Positions 42,170 through 52,452 of a stretch of DNA of 64,000 nt are shown one piece after another. Below the pieces are notes generated by a model that was not told where the DNA came from, made no database searches, and worked only from the letters and a program-made list of their open reading frames with translations. Position 1 is the stretch's first letter. Every line of letters starts with the position of its first letter. A program made the translations under genes and the position numbers. The stretch is from Temperatibacter sp965603205 (GTDB lineage Bacteria; Pseudomonadota; Alphaproteobacteria; Sphingomonadales; Kordiimonadaceae): contig CBFDCC010000005.1 of the NCBI GenBank assembly GCA_965603205.1, positions 62,001-126,000 on the forward strand, written 5' to 3'.

Positions 42170-42672
42170 AGATAAGGTACTTTCTTTCTATGGTTGGCCG
42201 CTTTGTGAGAGCGGGCAGCTACAGTAATGATATTAAATGAAATATTGTTAAACTTGCAAGTAGAATCCAAAAAATTACCTACATGCCTTTTAAATATAGA
42301 GTTTTTGGGCTTCGACTTGTTTAAATTGTAGTTTCATTGTGCATAATTTATCTTTTTGCTAATGGTTCGTTTAAAAAATACTTAATTTAAGTTTAGCATT
42401 CACTACCTGCACTTCGCTTAAATTACAGGAAAGTAAATAGATTACAAATTTTCTTATATTATTAAAAATAGCGCGACCTTGTTCAATAGCTAAAACAACA
42501 AACAATAATGAAGTAGCAAAGTGTCTAACAAACTAGGGGCACATCACACATCTGCTTTTTAATATGAACTCTCCGAAAGGAAATAGTATTGCGAAATAGC
42601 CACACTGGGGGGCTTGCTTTGCTTTACGCTCCTGTATAACCTCGTGGGAATGTGGTTTTAGGGAGAGTGAGT
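42170..42672. other. Intergenic region with dispersed repeat copy B
   Basis: About 500 A+T-rich bases between the divergent PfkB kinase and flavoprotein genes. It holds the 21-nt repeat at 42584-42604. Apart from that no gene, RNA or clear promoter was found. Confidence 0.5.
42584..42604. repeat. Dispersed repeat, copy B
   Basis: TAGTATTGCGAAATAGCCACA is identical to 33157-33177. The copies are 9.4 kb apart in the same orientation and enclose most of the accessory region. Confidence 0.7.
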
Positions 42673-44550
42673 ATGAATTCGAATGATAAGCGCCTTGGCA
42701 TGAATCGGTCAATCGACAGAAGAGATTTCTTGAATGGCGTTGGTATTGCCCTTGGCGCTTCGCTATTGCCTGCAGCTATCCGCAACTCAGCGAGTGCTGC
42801 AGATGTTTCAGCGTTTTATTACCCACCCGGAGAAACTGGCATGCGCGGGTCTCACCCTGGTTCGTTCGAAATGGCCCATGCCGCCGTGCGAGGACAGCAG
42901 TGGAACCAAAAAAAAACAGATGAGCATTATGACCTTGTTGTGGTTGGTGCGGGCATTAGTGGCCTGTCGGCGGCCTACATATATCGCCGTGATGTGGATC
43001 CTAAAGCGCGTATTCTTATCCTTGATAATCACGACGACTTTGGTGGCCATGCAAAACGAAATGAGTTTACAGTCGACGGTAAAATGCTGATCGGCTATGG
43101 CGGCACGATGATGTTAGAATCCCCCAAGGCATACCCCGCTATCGCTAAGCAATTAATTGAGGAGCTTGGTATTAATGATTTAAATGAGAGTGCCTATAAT
43201 CATAACAAGCATCTCGCGTCATTAGGCCTCGGGCGCAGCACTTTCTTTGATAAGGAAACCTTTGGCGCTGATTATTTGGCGGTCGGCAACTTTATCAAAG
43301 GTGATGCTAATGACGATGTGCCTTTATCATCCAAAACAAAGGTAGAGTTAAAAAGACTATATGCTGACGACCAAGATTATTTGGACGGCATGACAATTGC
43401 GGAGCGCCGCGCTGTGCTTGAGACTTATAGTTGGCGAGACTACCTCAGTAAATTTGCTAAAATCGGTGAGGAAGGGCTAGCTTTTATCCAGAAACGCCCT
43501 CACGGTGTCTGGGCAATTGGTGCTGACGCACTCCCTGCTTGGATGGCGTGGCAGGAGGGCTATCCTGGATTCGCAGATATGGACCTTGGTTATACTGATG
43601 ATAGCGAAGAACACAGTGATCATCGTGGCAATTTTCGTTTCCCTGATGGCAATGCTACTATAGCCCGTTTACTCGTCCGCAAGCTAATGCCTGAAGTTGC
43701 CGCAGGTAATACCATGATAGACATCGTTGCCGCAAAGTTTGATTATTCAAAGCTCGATCTAGCTGGCAACGCCACACGTATCCGATTGAGCAGTACTGCT
43801 GTTGGACTAAGTCACCTTGAGGGGAACCTAGATAAAGAAGTTGAAGTGACATATGTAAACGATGGTGATGCAAAGATAGTAACAGCCAGCAAGGTTATCT
43901 GGGCTGGCTATCATACTGTGCTACCGTATATCTGCAATGATATCCCCAAGGAACAGGTTGATGCCTTGTCTAGCTCTGTGCGTGCACCGCTTGTTTATGC
44001 TAATGTCGCGATCCGGAATTGGCGCAGCCTCGTTAAGCTTGGTTTGCATCGTGCAAGTTGTCCAGGTAGCTTCTTTACGAGTGTTGGGATTACGCACCCG
44101 GTGAGTTTTGGTGATTATCGTTTCGCTACATCACCTGATGAGCCTATCATTCTGCACTTAACTCATATTCCTACCGATCCCGGCCTCTCTGCGCCAGATC
44201 AGTTCCGGTCGGGTCGCCGCACATTGCTGGAAACACCATTTGATACGTTCGAGCGCAATGTTCGTGATCAGCTTGGACGCATGTTAGGGGCCGGCGGCTT
44301 CGATCCAGCTCGTGATATTGCTGGCATTACTGTCAATCGCTGGCCGCACGGCTATGCCTATTCAGTTGATGAAAAAACTGGTGATGTGGCATGGATTCCT
44401 GAAAAGTGGAAAGGCCTAACTAAGCCATGGGTTAAAGCCCGCAAGCGCATTGGCAATATAGCGATTGCTGGCACTGACGCGGCTTCAAATGCAATGACTG
44501 AATCAGCTATCGAAGAAGCGCACCGCGCAGTTCACAGCTTTACGCGTTAG
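42673..44550 (+). CDS. Tat-exported FAD-dependent amine oxidase-like protein (spermidine dehydrogenase-like)
   Basis: About 625 aa. The start at 42673 follows GGGAGAG; an upstream in-frame ATG has no ribosome site. A twin-arginine signal (DRRDFLNGVGIALGASLLP) is followed by the FAD fingerprint DLVVVGAGISGLSAAYIYRRD and ILILDNHDDFGGHAKRNEF. The latter is the layout I associate with the SpdH spermidine dehydrogenase family. The C-terminal cofactor end is IAIAGTDAASNAMTESAIEEAHRA. It would oxidise an amine in the periplasm and pass electrons to a haem or quinone. No partner cytochrome is adjacent. Confidence 0.82.
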   Translation: MNSNDKRLGMNRSIDRRDFLNGVGIALGASLLPAAIRNSASAADVSAFYYPPGETGMRGSHPGSFEMAHAAVRGQQWNQKKTDEHYDLVVVGAGISGLSAAYIYRRDVDPKARILILDNHDDFGGHAKRNEFTVDGKMLIGYGGTMMLESPKAYPAIAKQLIEELGINDLNESAYNHNKHLASLGLGRSTFFDKETFGADYLAVGNFIKGDANDDVPLSSKTKVELKRLYADDQDYLDGMTIAERRAVLETYSWRDYLSKFAKIGEEGLAFIQKRPHGVWAIGADALPAWMAWQEGYPGFADMDLGYTDDSEEHSDHRGNFRFPDGNATIARLLVRKLMPEVAAGNTMIDIVAAKFDYSKLDLAGNATRIRLSSTAVGLSHLEGNLDKEVEVTYVNDGDAKIVTASKVIWAGYHTVLPYICNDIPKEQVDALSSSVRAPLVYANVAIRNWRSLVKLGLHRASCPGSFFTSVGITHPVSFGDYRFATSPDEPIILHLTHIPTDPGLSAPDQFRSGRRTLLETPFDTFERNVRDQLGRMLGAGGFDPARDIAGITVNRWPHGYAYSVDEKTGDVAWIPEKWKGLTKPWVKARKRIGNIAIAGTDAASNAMTESAIEEAHRAVHSFTR

Positions 44551-44592
44551 TCTGTGGATGAGGCGTTTGGTGGCAGCCTTAGGTAAGACTGA

Positions 44593-45378
44593 TTATTCGT
44601 AGCCTAATACCTTGCGCAAGCCCGGCATAGCATAATCAACCAGCCTCTTCTGGCCTTCTGGCAATGTCTTGGGTAATTCCATACGGATACCCTCAAGATT
44701 TTCCCGCGCCGTGCCGCTTTGTTTTTTGTCTGACCCGACCCGCACTCGTTCGCGCCAGTCGTCGGGCATGTCAATCCCGCAAGCGTCCAGAAGTTTGCGG
44801 AAAAATAATTCTGCCTCAAGTTCGTCAAGGTTTTTAACATTATGAATTAAATCTTCGAATTTCAGAACGAGGCTATCCGAATGAAGCCATGCAACACCAT
44901 TATGAGTGAATATTTCTTTCATGTCTGGCACTTTCCTATGAATGCCAAAAATCATCATATTGAGGAAATCCTCAGGGCTGAGGTTTTCACCTGAAATATG
45001 GCTAACTTCGCCTTTGAAATTGTCAGACATAAAAAAACGAGCCCGCGCTAATACCCAGTCATATGGATCACGAACCAGCAACACTTTGCGCGTATCGTTA
45101 AGAAGGATGGCGGAACTATCAGAGTATAACATGTGCCCCCAGCTTAAAGTTGGCTTATCTTTATCCCACGCAACTTTGTCCTGCGCTAATGACGGTAACT
45201 GGATGAAACCTGGTTTGAAATGCTGATCAACGGGCACAAACATACGCATAATATTCCGCATTAAATGTGAGCCACACTTTGGTACGCTATTAAGAAAAAC
45301 CGGTTGCGTGAGTGGAACTTGATTAAATTCGGCGTTTCGTTCATTCAAATTATCAGGTTTTAGTTTAATGCGTGGCAT
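44593..45378 (-). CDS. Sulfotransferase-family protein
   Basis: 261 aa. The 5'-phosphosulfate loop is seen as NSVPKCGSHLMRNIMRM (PKxGxxxxR form) and the 3'-phosphate motif as KVLLVRDPYDWVLARARFF. Both are features of PAPS-dependent sulfotransferases. The end GTARENLEGIRMELPKTLPEGQ fits the C-terminal PAPS clamp region. It has the ribosome site AGGGAA. It lies directly downstream of a large TonB receptor on the same strand, beyond a terminator; the acceptor is unknown. Confidence 0.85.
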   Translation of the reverse strand: MPRIKLKPDNLNERNAEFNQVPLTQPVFLNSVPKCGSHLMRNIMRMFVPVDQHFKPGFIQLPSLAQDKVAWDKDKPTLSWGHMLYSDSSAILLNDTRKVLLVRDPYDWVLARARFFMSDNFKGEVSHISGENLSPEDFLNMMIFGIHRKVPDMKEIFTHNGVAWLHSDSLVLKFEDLIHNVKNLDELEAELFFRKLLDACGIDMPDDWRERVRVGSDKKQSGTARENLEGIRMELPKTLPEGQKRLVDYAMPGLRKVLGYE

Positions 45379-45450
45379 ATATAGATTCCCTTAATTAGTC
45401 ATAACACTAACTTTAGTGATGATGAGCTAATTGTACACTCTTCATTTAAA

Positions 45451-45482
45451 AAAATACGCCGGCTAATAAGCCGACGTATGTA
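45451..45482 (-). terminator. Terminator after the 1056-aa TonB receptor
   Basis: TACGTCGGCT, loop TATT, AGCCGGCGTA followed by TTTTTTT on the minus strand, 22 nt past the receptor stop. The single mismatch is a G-U pair only on the minus strand, fixing the direction. Confidence 0.85.
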
Positions 45483-45504
45483 ATTTTAGCCTTTGAAAGG
45501 GTGC

Positions 45505-48500
45505 CTAGAATGTCTTTTTGATATTCAAACTTGCACGACGACCCATCCAATCATACTGGGAATAGAAAGCACCGTTACCCAGTCTTGCGATATCAGTAGA
45601 CTCGTCATAGCCACCAGTGGCATTTGGTGCGCGCTTATCCATAAGATTAGTCACACCAAGTACAGCAGAGAAACCATTGCCAAAATCATAGCCGACAGAA
45701 ACATGGTGATAGAAACGCGCCGCGAGTGTGAAGTCACGCTCGTAAGTTTGCATCACCCCATCCACGTCACGCCTTGTGAAGGTACGATCTCGGGCTTCGT
45801 TGTAATTGTCAGTAGCGCCCACACCGTTAACACGCCATGTACCGCTCCAAGGGCCCTTATTAAGCTGGACACTCAGATTACCAACCCATTTAGGAGAACC
45901 GGCAAAGTTGACAGTAGAATCGATTACACCAGAAGTGTTTTCTGATTCTCGTATGGTCATAATTGTATGAGAAGTATCAATTGATATCCCGATACCAGAC
46001 ATCTCAGTTTGATAGCTCGCACTAATATCCCAACCACCACGTCGTATAGTGTCTAGGTTAATGTAACTGGCTTGAACAGTATCGACGCGCCAATCCTCTA
46101 GATCAGATGGTGGTGTGCGCTCAAATAGGCTACAAAGATCATCTGTTGGGAATGTATTCGATGTATAACAGCCGTACAGAATATCAGCAGGGTCAAAGAT
46201 TCCTACCCTGTCATTCACTTCTAGCCAGAAATAGTCGACCGACAATCGGAAATTGATATTTTCTGGTGTCCAGACCATACCTAATGATTTGGAAATGGAC
46301 GTTTCAGCGTCTAGCACTGCCGCACCACCACCTCTGACAATCTTTGCCCCGATAGATGCGTAATAACTTTCAGGTACGCCCTCGGCCGCACAATTATCTG
46401 CGATCTGTTGCGTAATCGAGTTATTGTTTAAGGCTACACCCCAACCAAAACAGGGGTCGATACTTCGTGATGTAGCGAATACGACGCTGTTTTTACTATA
46501 GAGTTCAAACAGTGCTGGTGTTCTGAAGGATGTACCCCAACCAGCACGAACGCGAAACTCATCATTAATCTTCCAGTTTAAACCAGCCTTGTAGGTGGTG
46601 CCCTTGAAAGTCCGCGCGTCACTTACGTCCGTTGCCTCAATACCTACCCGCGTATGGCGAACCGATCCAGTAAAATCAAGCATACTAATGAGTGGTACAT
46701 CCGCAAGGAGGGGAACAACCACTTCGGCATAGGCCGCCTTCGTGTCTGTCTTACCAACGACCCTTTCGGATCCCCCCGTTGCAGCTTCGCTCCAGCGGTT
46801 AAAGTTTAACGAGTGATGACCTGGTGTATCATTAATTGAGTCTGTCATATATTGACCGCCAATAGCGAGACCAACATCACCAGCAGGCAAAGAGAAGAGC
46901 TCATTATTTACGAAACCAACATCGAAAGATTTGTTGACATAGTTAGTTACACCGTTTTCTCGGTCGAACAGGAATGCTCTTTCTTCGTCATTGAATTCAC
47001 CCATTACTATGCGTGGATCAAGGAAATTAATTTCCAAACAGTCTTGTGTTTGACCAGTGGAGTCTACAAAGGTGGCACCTTCACCCACACATGTGGCACC
47101 AAAGCCTCGCCCAGCTATTGAGTGTAGTGCATCATACTTCAGCACACCTTCTTCATAGCGGCCTTTCGACTTACTGTACTGTCCAGAGACATCATAAGCC
47201 CAGCCAGTATTGCCGACGGTTCCTTCTATGCCCGTAACAAAGCGCATGTAATCCACCTTGGTTTTAGTTTCACCATTATAGTAAGGTATTGCAGCATACA
47301 TGGCCGTGGCACCTGTCCAGCCAACTGACCTAGGATCACCAGCATTCCCTGTGCTGCCAGGTTCGTTAATAGTATACTCATAAGTATCATAATCATAACC
47401 ATAATCAGCAATTCCCCAGTCGGACGTATAGGTATAACTCCAGGCTCGTTGGAAGTCATCGTTGACTGTGGTACGGCGATTGAATAGCGCCTCGGCGTAT
47501 ATAGTAGCATTATCCCCAAGTTCATATTCGCCAGTGGCCATTACAGTGAAACGTTCTTTTTTGGGAATCAACACTTCGTTTTGTCTGTACTCTGCACGCG
47601 TTGGCTGAAGCGACAGGCCGCGTGCATTGTTTGGCAGAATGTAAAAGCCTTCGGGTACACGTAGATTGTAAGGTGAAGAGGCTCCATTGTTGCGGTCGGG
47701 CAGAAGTCCGCTAGCTGCAATTGAACCATCAGCGTCATAAGCGACAAGGCTACTAGAGACATTGCTTACGTGATCAGCAGGTCCACCATATTGCGCATAG
47801 TCATAGACCCAAACACCACTAATAAAACCGCCCTGACATTTATATTCGCCAGTTCTGGGATCAATCACATCAGCACGCTTATCCGTGCCTGGTTCGAAGA
47901 TATACTCTTCTTCGCAGTTGAAATGGTCACGATCACCTCTTACAAGCTGTTCTTGACGGTTATAATCTGCAGTAATGCGCCAATAACCTTTGTCAGACTC
48001 TTCGCCGTATGAACCGTTGACCTGATATATCTCACCAGCGCCACCTTCAGACATTTGAGTGTAGGCATTCAGTTCGCCGCCATCACCTTTTCTTGTAATA
48101 TAGTTGATCACACCGCCGATAGCGTCAGATCCGTAGATCGACGAAGCGCCGTCCTTTAGGACTTCTACACGCTCAAGTGCGGCGACTGGAATAACGTTCA
48201 TATCAAAGGAGGCAACGCCATCGCGGATACCAGCAGGGCCTGCACGACGGCCGTTTAAGAGTGACAAGGTTCTGCCAGCGCCAAGACCGCGAATATCGGC
48301 CGTTTGCGAGCCCTCGCCACCATTCACGTTGGCCATGACACCCGACATAACAGAGGTCATCTGGTTAGACCCAGCCAGTGCTGTACTAGAAATTAGCATG
48401 TCGGAGATATCTGTGAAACCCATCTCAACGGATTTTCTGACATTAACAACATCCATTGGTGAGGAGCTATCAAATCCACTGCGCTTCAGGCGTGAACCCG

Positions 48501-48675
48501 TAACAACCACTTCTTCAAGTTCCGTCTCGTCGCCATCGGTGGCGTCCGCGTCCTGCGCCATCGCCTGCCCGGCTAACATAAAGCCGCCGACGAGTGCCGT
48601 ACTGCCCAAAAGAAGGCGGCGCCCCATATTTGATTTGATATCTGTTGAAATAATGTCTGAATAAGTCCCTGTCAT
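45505..48675 (-). CDS. TonB-dependent outer-membrane receptor
   Basis: 1056 aa. A signal peptide (RRLLLGSTALVGGFMLAGQAMAQ, about residues 19-41) is followed by the TonB box region ELEEVVVTGSRLKRSGF. The plug has ADIRGLGAGRTLSLLNGRR and VLKDGASSIYGSDAIGGVINYIT, and the barrel ends in aromatic Phe (ASLNIKKTF). The size and the plug type resemble receptors for oligosaccharides or peptides in marine bacteria. Several cysteines occur in loops (for example NCEEEYIFEP). AGGGAAT precedes the ATG. The cargo is unknown. Confidence 0.95.
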   Translation of the reverse strand: MTGTYSDIISTDIKSNMGRRLLLGSTALVGGFMLAGQAMAQDADATDGDETELEEVVVTGSRLKRSGFDSSSPMDVVNVRKSVEMGFTDISDMLISSTALAGSNQMTSVMSGVMANVNGGEGSQTADIRGLGAGRTLSLLNGRRAGPAGIRDGVASFDMNVIPVAALERVEVLKDGASSIYGSDAIGGVINYITRKGDGGELNAYTQMSEGGAGEIYQVNGSYGEESDKGYWRITADYNRQEQLVRGDRDHFNCEEEYIFEPGTDKRADVIDPRTGEYKCQGGFISGVWVYDYAQYGGPADHVSNVSSSLVAYDADGSIAASGLLPDRNNGASSPYNLRVPEGFYILPNNARGLSLQPTRAEYRQNEVLIPKKERFTVMATGEYELGDNATIYAEALFNRRTTVNDDFQRAWSYTYTSDWGIADYGYDYDTYEYTINEPGSTGNAGDPRSVGWTGATAMYAAIPYYNGETKTKVDYMRFVTGIEGTVGNTGWAYDVSGQYSKSKGRYEEGVLKYDALHSIAGRGFGATCVGEGATFVDSTGQTQDCLEINFLDPRIVMGEFNDEERAFLFDRENGVTNYVNKSFDVGFVNNELFSLPAGDVGLAIGGQYMTDSINDTPGHHSLNFNRWSEAATGGSERVVGKTDTKAAYAEVVVPLLADVPLISMLDFTGSVRHTRVGIEATDVSDARTFKGTTYKAGLNWKINDEFRVRAGWGTSFRTPALFELYSKNSVVFATSRSIDPCFGWGVALNNNSITQQIADNCAAEGVPESYYASIGAKIVRGGGAAVLDAETSISKSLGMVWTPENINFRLSVDYFWLEVNDRVGIFDPADILYGCYTSNTFPTDDLCSLFERTPPSDLEDWRVDTVQASYINLDTIRRGGWDISASYQTEMSGIGISIDTSHTIMTIRESENTSGVIDSTVNFAGSPKWVGNLSVQLNKGPWSGTWRVNGVGATDNYNEARDRTFTRRDVDGVMQTYERDFTLAARFYHHVSVGYDFGNGFSAVLGVTNLMDKRAPNATGGYDESTDIARLGNGAFYSQYDWMGRRASLNIKKTF

Positions 48676-49254
48676 ATCTAATTCCCTACAAATTTGCTAT
48701 TATTGTACTAAGCCCCTGCACCACCAAACACGTTCCCTATGGATTCAATACCTCTGTAGAATAGCATACGTTAATATGAATTCCTTCTTTGCGGGACCGA
48801 TAGGAAATGCGGAAATGTTCGGTGATTGCGCTATTTAAATGAGCGACGTCAGGCGACGTGTAGCCCAAAGCTAGATTATTAACTCATAAAACTGGTTCAA
48901 TCGAAGTAGCAGTAAAACATACTATTGCTGTGCCTCGTGCTCTTTTGAGGCCAATAAAGGCAATAGATGTTGAGTAGGCTAACACAAATTACTTTGAACA
49001 AGTTTGGCTTTCAAAGCTTTTATCGATTATTTTTCGCAGCGCTTCGCCCTCTTTGGATTTCTGAAAAAGAAAATACGACGGAATATCCTCAATCGTGACA
49101 GACTTAATATAGTATGAACTTAACCTCTAGTGCCCCGACTAATTACCACAGGTCATAAGAATACAATGAGTTTAGGTTTGTTGTTTTTAATTCTTCATGT
49201 GATATAGACCTAGCCATATGCGACACTCGCGATAGCCGCTACACGTTTAAAAAC
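48676..49254. other. Intergenic region with dispersed repeat copy C
   Basis: About 580 bases between the TonB receptor start and the aldehyde dehydrogenase terminator. It contains the repeat at 48894-48928 and a short doubled word GCGACGTCAGGCGACGT near 48843. No frame with coding features was found. Confidence 0.5.
48894..48928. repeat. Dispersed repeat, copy C (diverged)
   Basis: GGTTCAATCGAAGTAGCAGT and the following 15 bases match copy A (33131-33165) at 29 of 35 positions without gaps; five of the six differences are transitions or A/C changes scattered along the element. Confidence 0.55.
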
Positions 49255-49276
49255 AAAAAAAAGGGGCGACCCCCTT
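49255..49276 (-). terminator. Terminator of the amine catabolism operon
   Basis: On the minus strand AAAGGGG-GTC-GCCCCTTT followed by more T, 27 nt past the aldehyde dehydrogenase stop. Confidence 0.8.
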
Positions 49277-49302
49277 TTTTCTAAATTATAATAACAATTG
49301 AT

Positions 49303-50706
49303 CTATTTTGCTTGGTTAATCACACGAACCTGCGTGAATTCATTTAAGCCTTCTTGGCCAAACTCTACGCCAATACCCGATTGTTTAGCGCCGCCAAATG
49401 GGATATTTGGCCCAAAATCTAAGTGAGTATTGATCCACACTGTACCGCTTTCGACTTCCATGGCGATTGCACGGGCCTTATCGATATCTTTTGACCACAC
49501 AGAGCCACCAAGACCGACATCAAGACCATTTGCACTGGCTATAACATCATCTGTATTAGAATATTTAATGATAGGCAGGATAGGACCAAACTGCTCTTCA
49601 TCAACAATTTCATCGCCGTCTTTAACATCGCGAACAATTGTAGGGTTGATAAAATAGCCTTTGCCTTCTGGTACATCACCACCCGCAATAACAGTACCAT
49701 CCTTTTTAGCATTCTTTAGAAAACCTAGGACTTTCTCATATTGAGCTTTGTTATTTAATGGCCCAATTTGAACGCCTTGATTAAGGCCGTCGCCAACAAC
49801 CGCCGTTTTGGCAATCGCGGCTAGCTCTTCACACATTTCATCATAGATAGTCTCGTGGACATAAGCACGCTTCAGCGCTAAACAAACCTGACCACAATTC
49901 ATAAAGGCAGCGCCATACATCTTAGCTGCTGTTTCCTTAACATCAACATCAGGTAAAACAATAGCAGGATCATTACCACCAAGCTCTAATGTCAAGCGTT
50001 TCAATGTGTTAGCGGCGCTTTCCATAACCTTTTTACCTGTTGCAGTAGAACCTGTGAATGATATCTTTGCAATATCTTGATGCGCCGTTAAGTAGCCACC
50101 AAGATCATTTTCATCATTTACAGTACTCACAAGACCCGCAGGGAAGATATCCGCGCAAATTTCAGCCCATATAGCTGCTGAACATGGAGTTGTTGGTGAC
50201 GGCTTGAGAACAATGCCATTACCAGCAAGCAATGCTAGGGGCACCTTAAATCCAATGATAAGCAGCGGGAAGTTCCAAGGAATAATACAGCCCACTACGC
50301 CAAGTGGTGTACGGTGAAGCTCAACAATTTTAGCATCATCATCTTGAATAACCTGTACAGGCAAATCCAAAGTAGCAAAATAACGAATGAAGGCTTCTGT
50401 ATACATGACTTCAGCAGAGGATTCAGCTAGTGGCTTGCCCTGCTCCATCGTAATAACACGCGCAATTTCATCAGCACGAGCATTTAGACCATCTGCGATC
50501 TTATTCAGGCCATCTTGGCGTTCTTTATTGGATGTCTTTGCCCATATTTTTTGAGCCGCTTTTGCCGAGGCAACAGCCTTATCAGCTTGCGCCTTATCCG
50601 AACGTGCGATCGTAGCAAAGACTTCCTCTGTAGCTGGATTAATAACGCCCATTTCAGAAGCGCCCTCAACAGCTTTACCATCTATCCATAATTTATAATC
50701 TGACAT
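49303..50706 (-). CDS. NAD(P)-dependent aldehyde dehydrogenase
   Basis: 467 aa. Family blocks are GCIIPWNFPLLIIGFKVPLALLAGN, FTGSTATGKKVMESAA, the catalytic Glu in LELGGNDPAIVLPD and the catalytic Cys in NCGQVCLALKR. The start at 50706 (MSDYKLWIDGK) has GGAAAC just before it; an ATG five codons earlier lacks a ribosome site. As last gene of the amine dehydrogenase operon it most likely oxidises the aldehyde that the quinoprotein releases. The exact aldehyde is not visible from sequence. Confidence 0.95.
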   Translation of the reverse strand: MSDYKLWIDGKAVEGASEMGVINPATEEVFATIARSDKAQADKAVASAKAAQKIWAKTSNKERQDGLNKIADGLNARADEIARVITMEQGKPLAESSAEVMYTEAFIRYFATLDLPVQVIQDDDAKIVELHRTPLGVVGCIIPWNFPLLIIGFKVPLALLAGNGIVLKPSPTTPCSAAIWAEICADIFPAGLVSTVNDENDLGGYLTAHQDIAKISFTGSTATGKKVMESAANTLKRLTLELGGNDPAIVLPDVDVKETAAKMYGAAFMNCGQVCLALKRAYVHETIYDEMCEELAAIAKTAVVGDGLNQGVQIGPLNNKAQYEKVLGFLKNAKKDGTVIAGGDVPEGKGYFINPTIVRDVKDGDEIVDEEQFGPILPIIKYSNTDDVIASANGLDVGLGGSVWSKDIDKARAIAMEVESGTVWINTHLDFGPNIPFGGAKQSGIGVEFGQEGLNEFTQVRVINQAK

Positions 50707-50729
50707 AGTTTCCGACTCCATAACCGATA

Positions 50730-52418
50730 TTAAGCAGTTTTTATGATTTCTAAATTTAATTCTTCTATCATGATATCTCTCATGACAAATTTTTGAATTT
50801 TTCCCGTTACTGTCAGTGGAAACTCGTCAACAAACTTGACATAACGTGGCACTTTGTAATGAGCTATTTGGCCTTTACAAAACTCTTTAACCTCTTCTAA
50901 TGATGAGGTTTCACCTGAATTCAATTGAACCCAAGCACAAATTTCTTCACCGTATTTATTGTCTGGCACGCCAAACACCTGAACATCCTGAATTTTAGGA
51001 TTACGGTATAAATATTCTTCAATTTCTTTGGGGTATACATTCTCACCACCGCGAATAATCATATCTTTTACGCGACCCGTGATATTAACATATCCCTCAT
51101 CATCCATGGTGGCTAGATCACCAGAATGCATCCAACCATCTTGATCAATAGACTCATTGGTACGCTCTTCATCTCCCCAGTAGCCCTTCATAACGCTATA
51201 ACCACGGGTACAAAACTCACCTTGAATACCTTTTGGTACGATATTACCATCTTCATCTAGGATTTTAACTTCCACATGAGGATGAACTTGCCCAACGGTG
51301 CTAACACGCTTCTCAATCGTGTCGCCCTTGGTAGTTTGCATACTGATAGGACTAGTCTCTGTCATGCCGTAACCAATCGTAACCTCTGACATATTCATAT
51401 CAGAAATCATTCTCTTCATCGTATCAATTGGACATGGTGATCCAGCAATCACCCCCGTACGCAAATTACTTAAATCAAAATCTGCAAAATTGGGCATTGC
51501 AAGCTCAGCAATAAACATAGTGGGCACACCATATAACCCAGTGCATTTTTCTTCCGCTACTACCTTTAGAACCACGGCGGGATCAAAAGCTTCACTCGGT
51601 AAAATCATGGCTGCACCAGTGCTAACGCAAGCGATTGTACCTAAAACCATGCCAAAGCAGTGGTAAAGCGGCACAGGGATACATAAACGATCATGCTCTG
51701 TAAAGCTTTGCTTAGCAGCCGTGAAACGACCATTATTTAGGATATTCTTATGAGATAATGTAGCGCCTTTTGGGAAACCTGTAGTACCCGATGTAAATTG
51801 GACATTAATAGCATCATCACACGTCAACGATTTTTTAATTGCACCCAGCGCCTTATCTGACTCTAATGTCGCTGATTTTTTTAGATCAGTAAAATTCATA
51901 AAACCAGCAGGAGTGTCATCACTAATAACTATTGCAATTTTTAAATGGGGTAAGATTTTAGATTTAAGGTCACATACTTCACTATTTGATATTTCTGGAG
52001 CAAGATCTTGCAACATCTGAACATAGTCCGATGTCTTAAATTTATCCGCGAGAACAAGGGCCTTACAGCCCGCCTTATTCAACGCATATTCAAGCTCTGA
52101 CAACCGGTATGCGGGGTTTATAGTAACAAGAATTAGTCCCGCCTTTGCAGTAGCAAATTGTGTTACCACCCACTCCGCATTATTAGGGGACCAAATACCG
52201 ATGCGCTCACCTTTTTTAAGGCCCAAAGCAATTAAACCTGAAGCAACCCGATCAACCTCAGCATTAAACTCTTTATAGGTCCAACGAATATCTTGATGAC
52301 AGCTAACAAGTGCTTCACGGTCACCATATTCAGCCGTAGTGTCATCTAAGGCTTGGCCAATGGTTTTATCCCAAAGCGGCGTATCGGTTGCACCTTTTGC
52401 ATAGCTTGTATTTATCAC
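50730..52418 (-). CDS. AMP-forming acyl-CoA synthetase
   Basis: About 562 aa, ANL superfamily. The P-loop is FTSGTTGFPKGATLSHKN, the A5 motif is GYGMTETSPIS, HSGDLATMDDEGYVNITGR is the hinge block, and the catalytic Lys is in LTVTGKIQKFVMRD. The GTG at 52418 behind GAGGACTAAA is preferred to a TTG four codons upstream. It would activate the carboxylic acid made by the adjacent aldehyde dehydrogenase (23 nt downstream), so amine to aldehyde to acid to acyl-CoA is a coherent route. Confidence 0.92.
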   Translation of the reverse strand: MINTSYAKGATDTPLWDKTIGQALDDTTAEYGDREALVSCHQDIRWTYKEFNAEVDRVASGLIALGLKKGERIGIWSPNNAEWVVTQFATAKAGLILVTINPAYRLSELEYALNKAGCKALVLADKFKTSDYVQMLQDLAPEISNSEVCDLKSKILPHLKIAIVISDDTPAGFMNFTDLKKSATLESDKALGAIKKSLTCDDAINVQFTSGTTGFPKGATLSHKNILNNGRFTAAKQSFTEHDRLCIPVPLYHCFGMVLGTIACVSTGAAMILPSEAFDPAVVLKVVAEEKCTGLYGVPTMFIAELAMPNFADFDLSNLRTGVIAGSPCPIDTMKRMISDMNMSEVTIGYGMTETSPISMQTTKGDTIEKRVSTVGQVHPHVEVKILDEDGNIVPKGIQGEFCTRGYSVMKGYWGDEERTNESIDQDGWMHSGDLATMDDEGYVNITGRVKDMIIRGGENVYPKEIEEYLYRNPKIQDVQVFGVPDNKYGEEICAWVQLNSGETSSLEEVKEFCKGQIAHYKVPRYVKFVDEFPLTVTGKIQKFVMRDIMIEELNLEIIKTA

Positions 52419-52452
52419 TTTAGTCCTCAATCCCTATCATAAACTTGCACGC

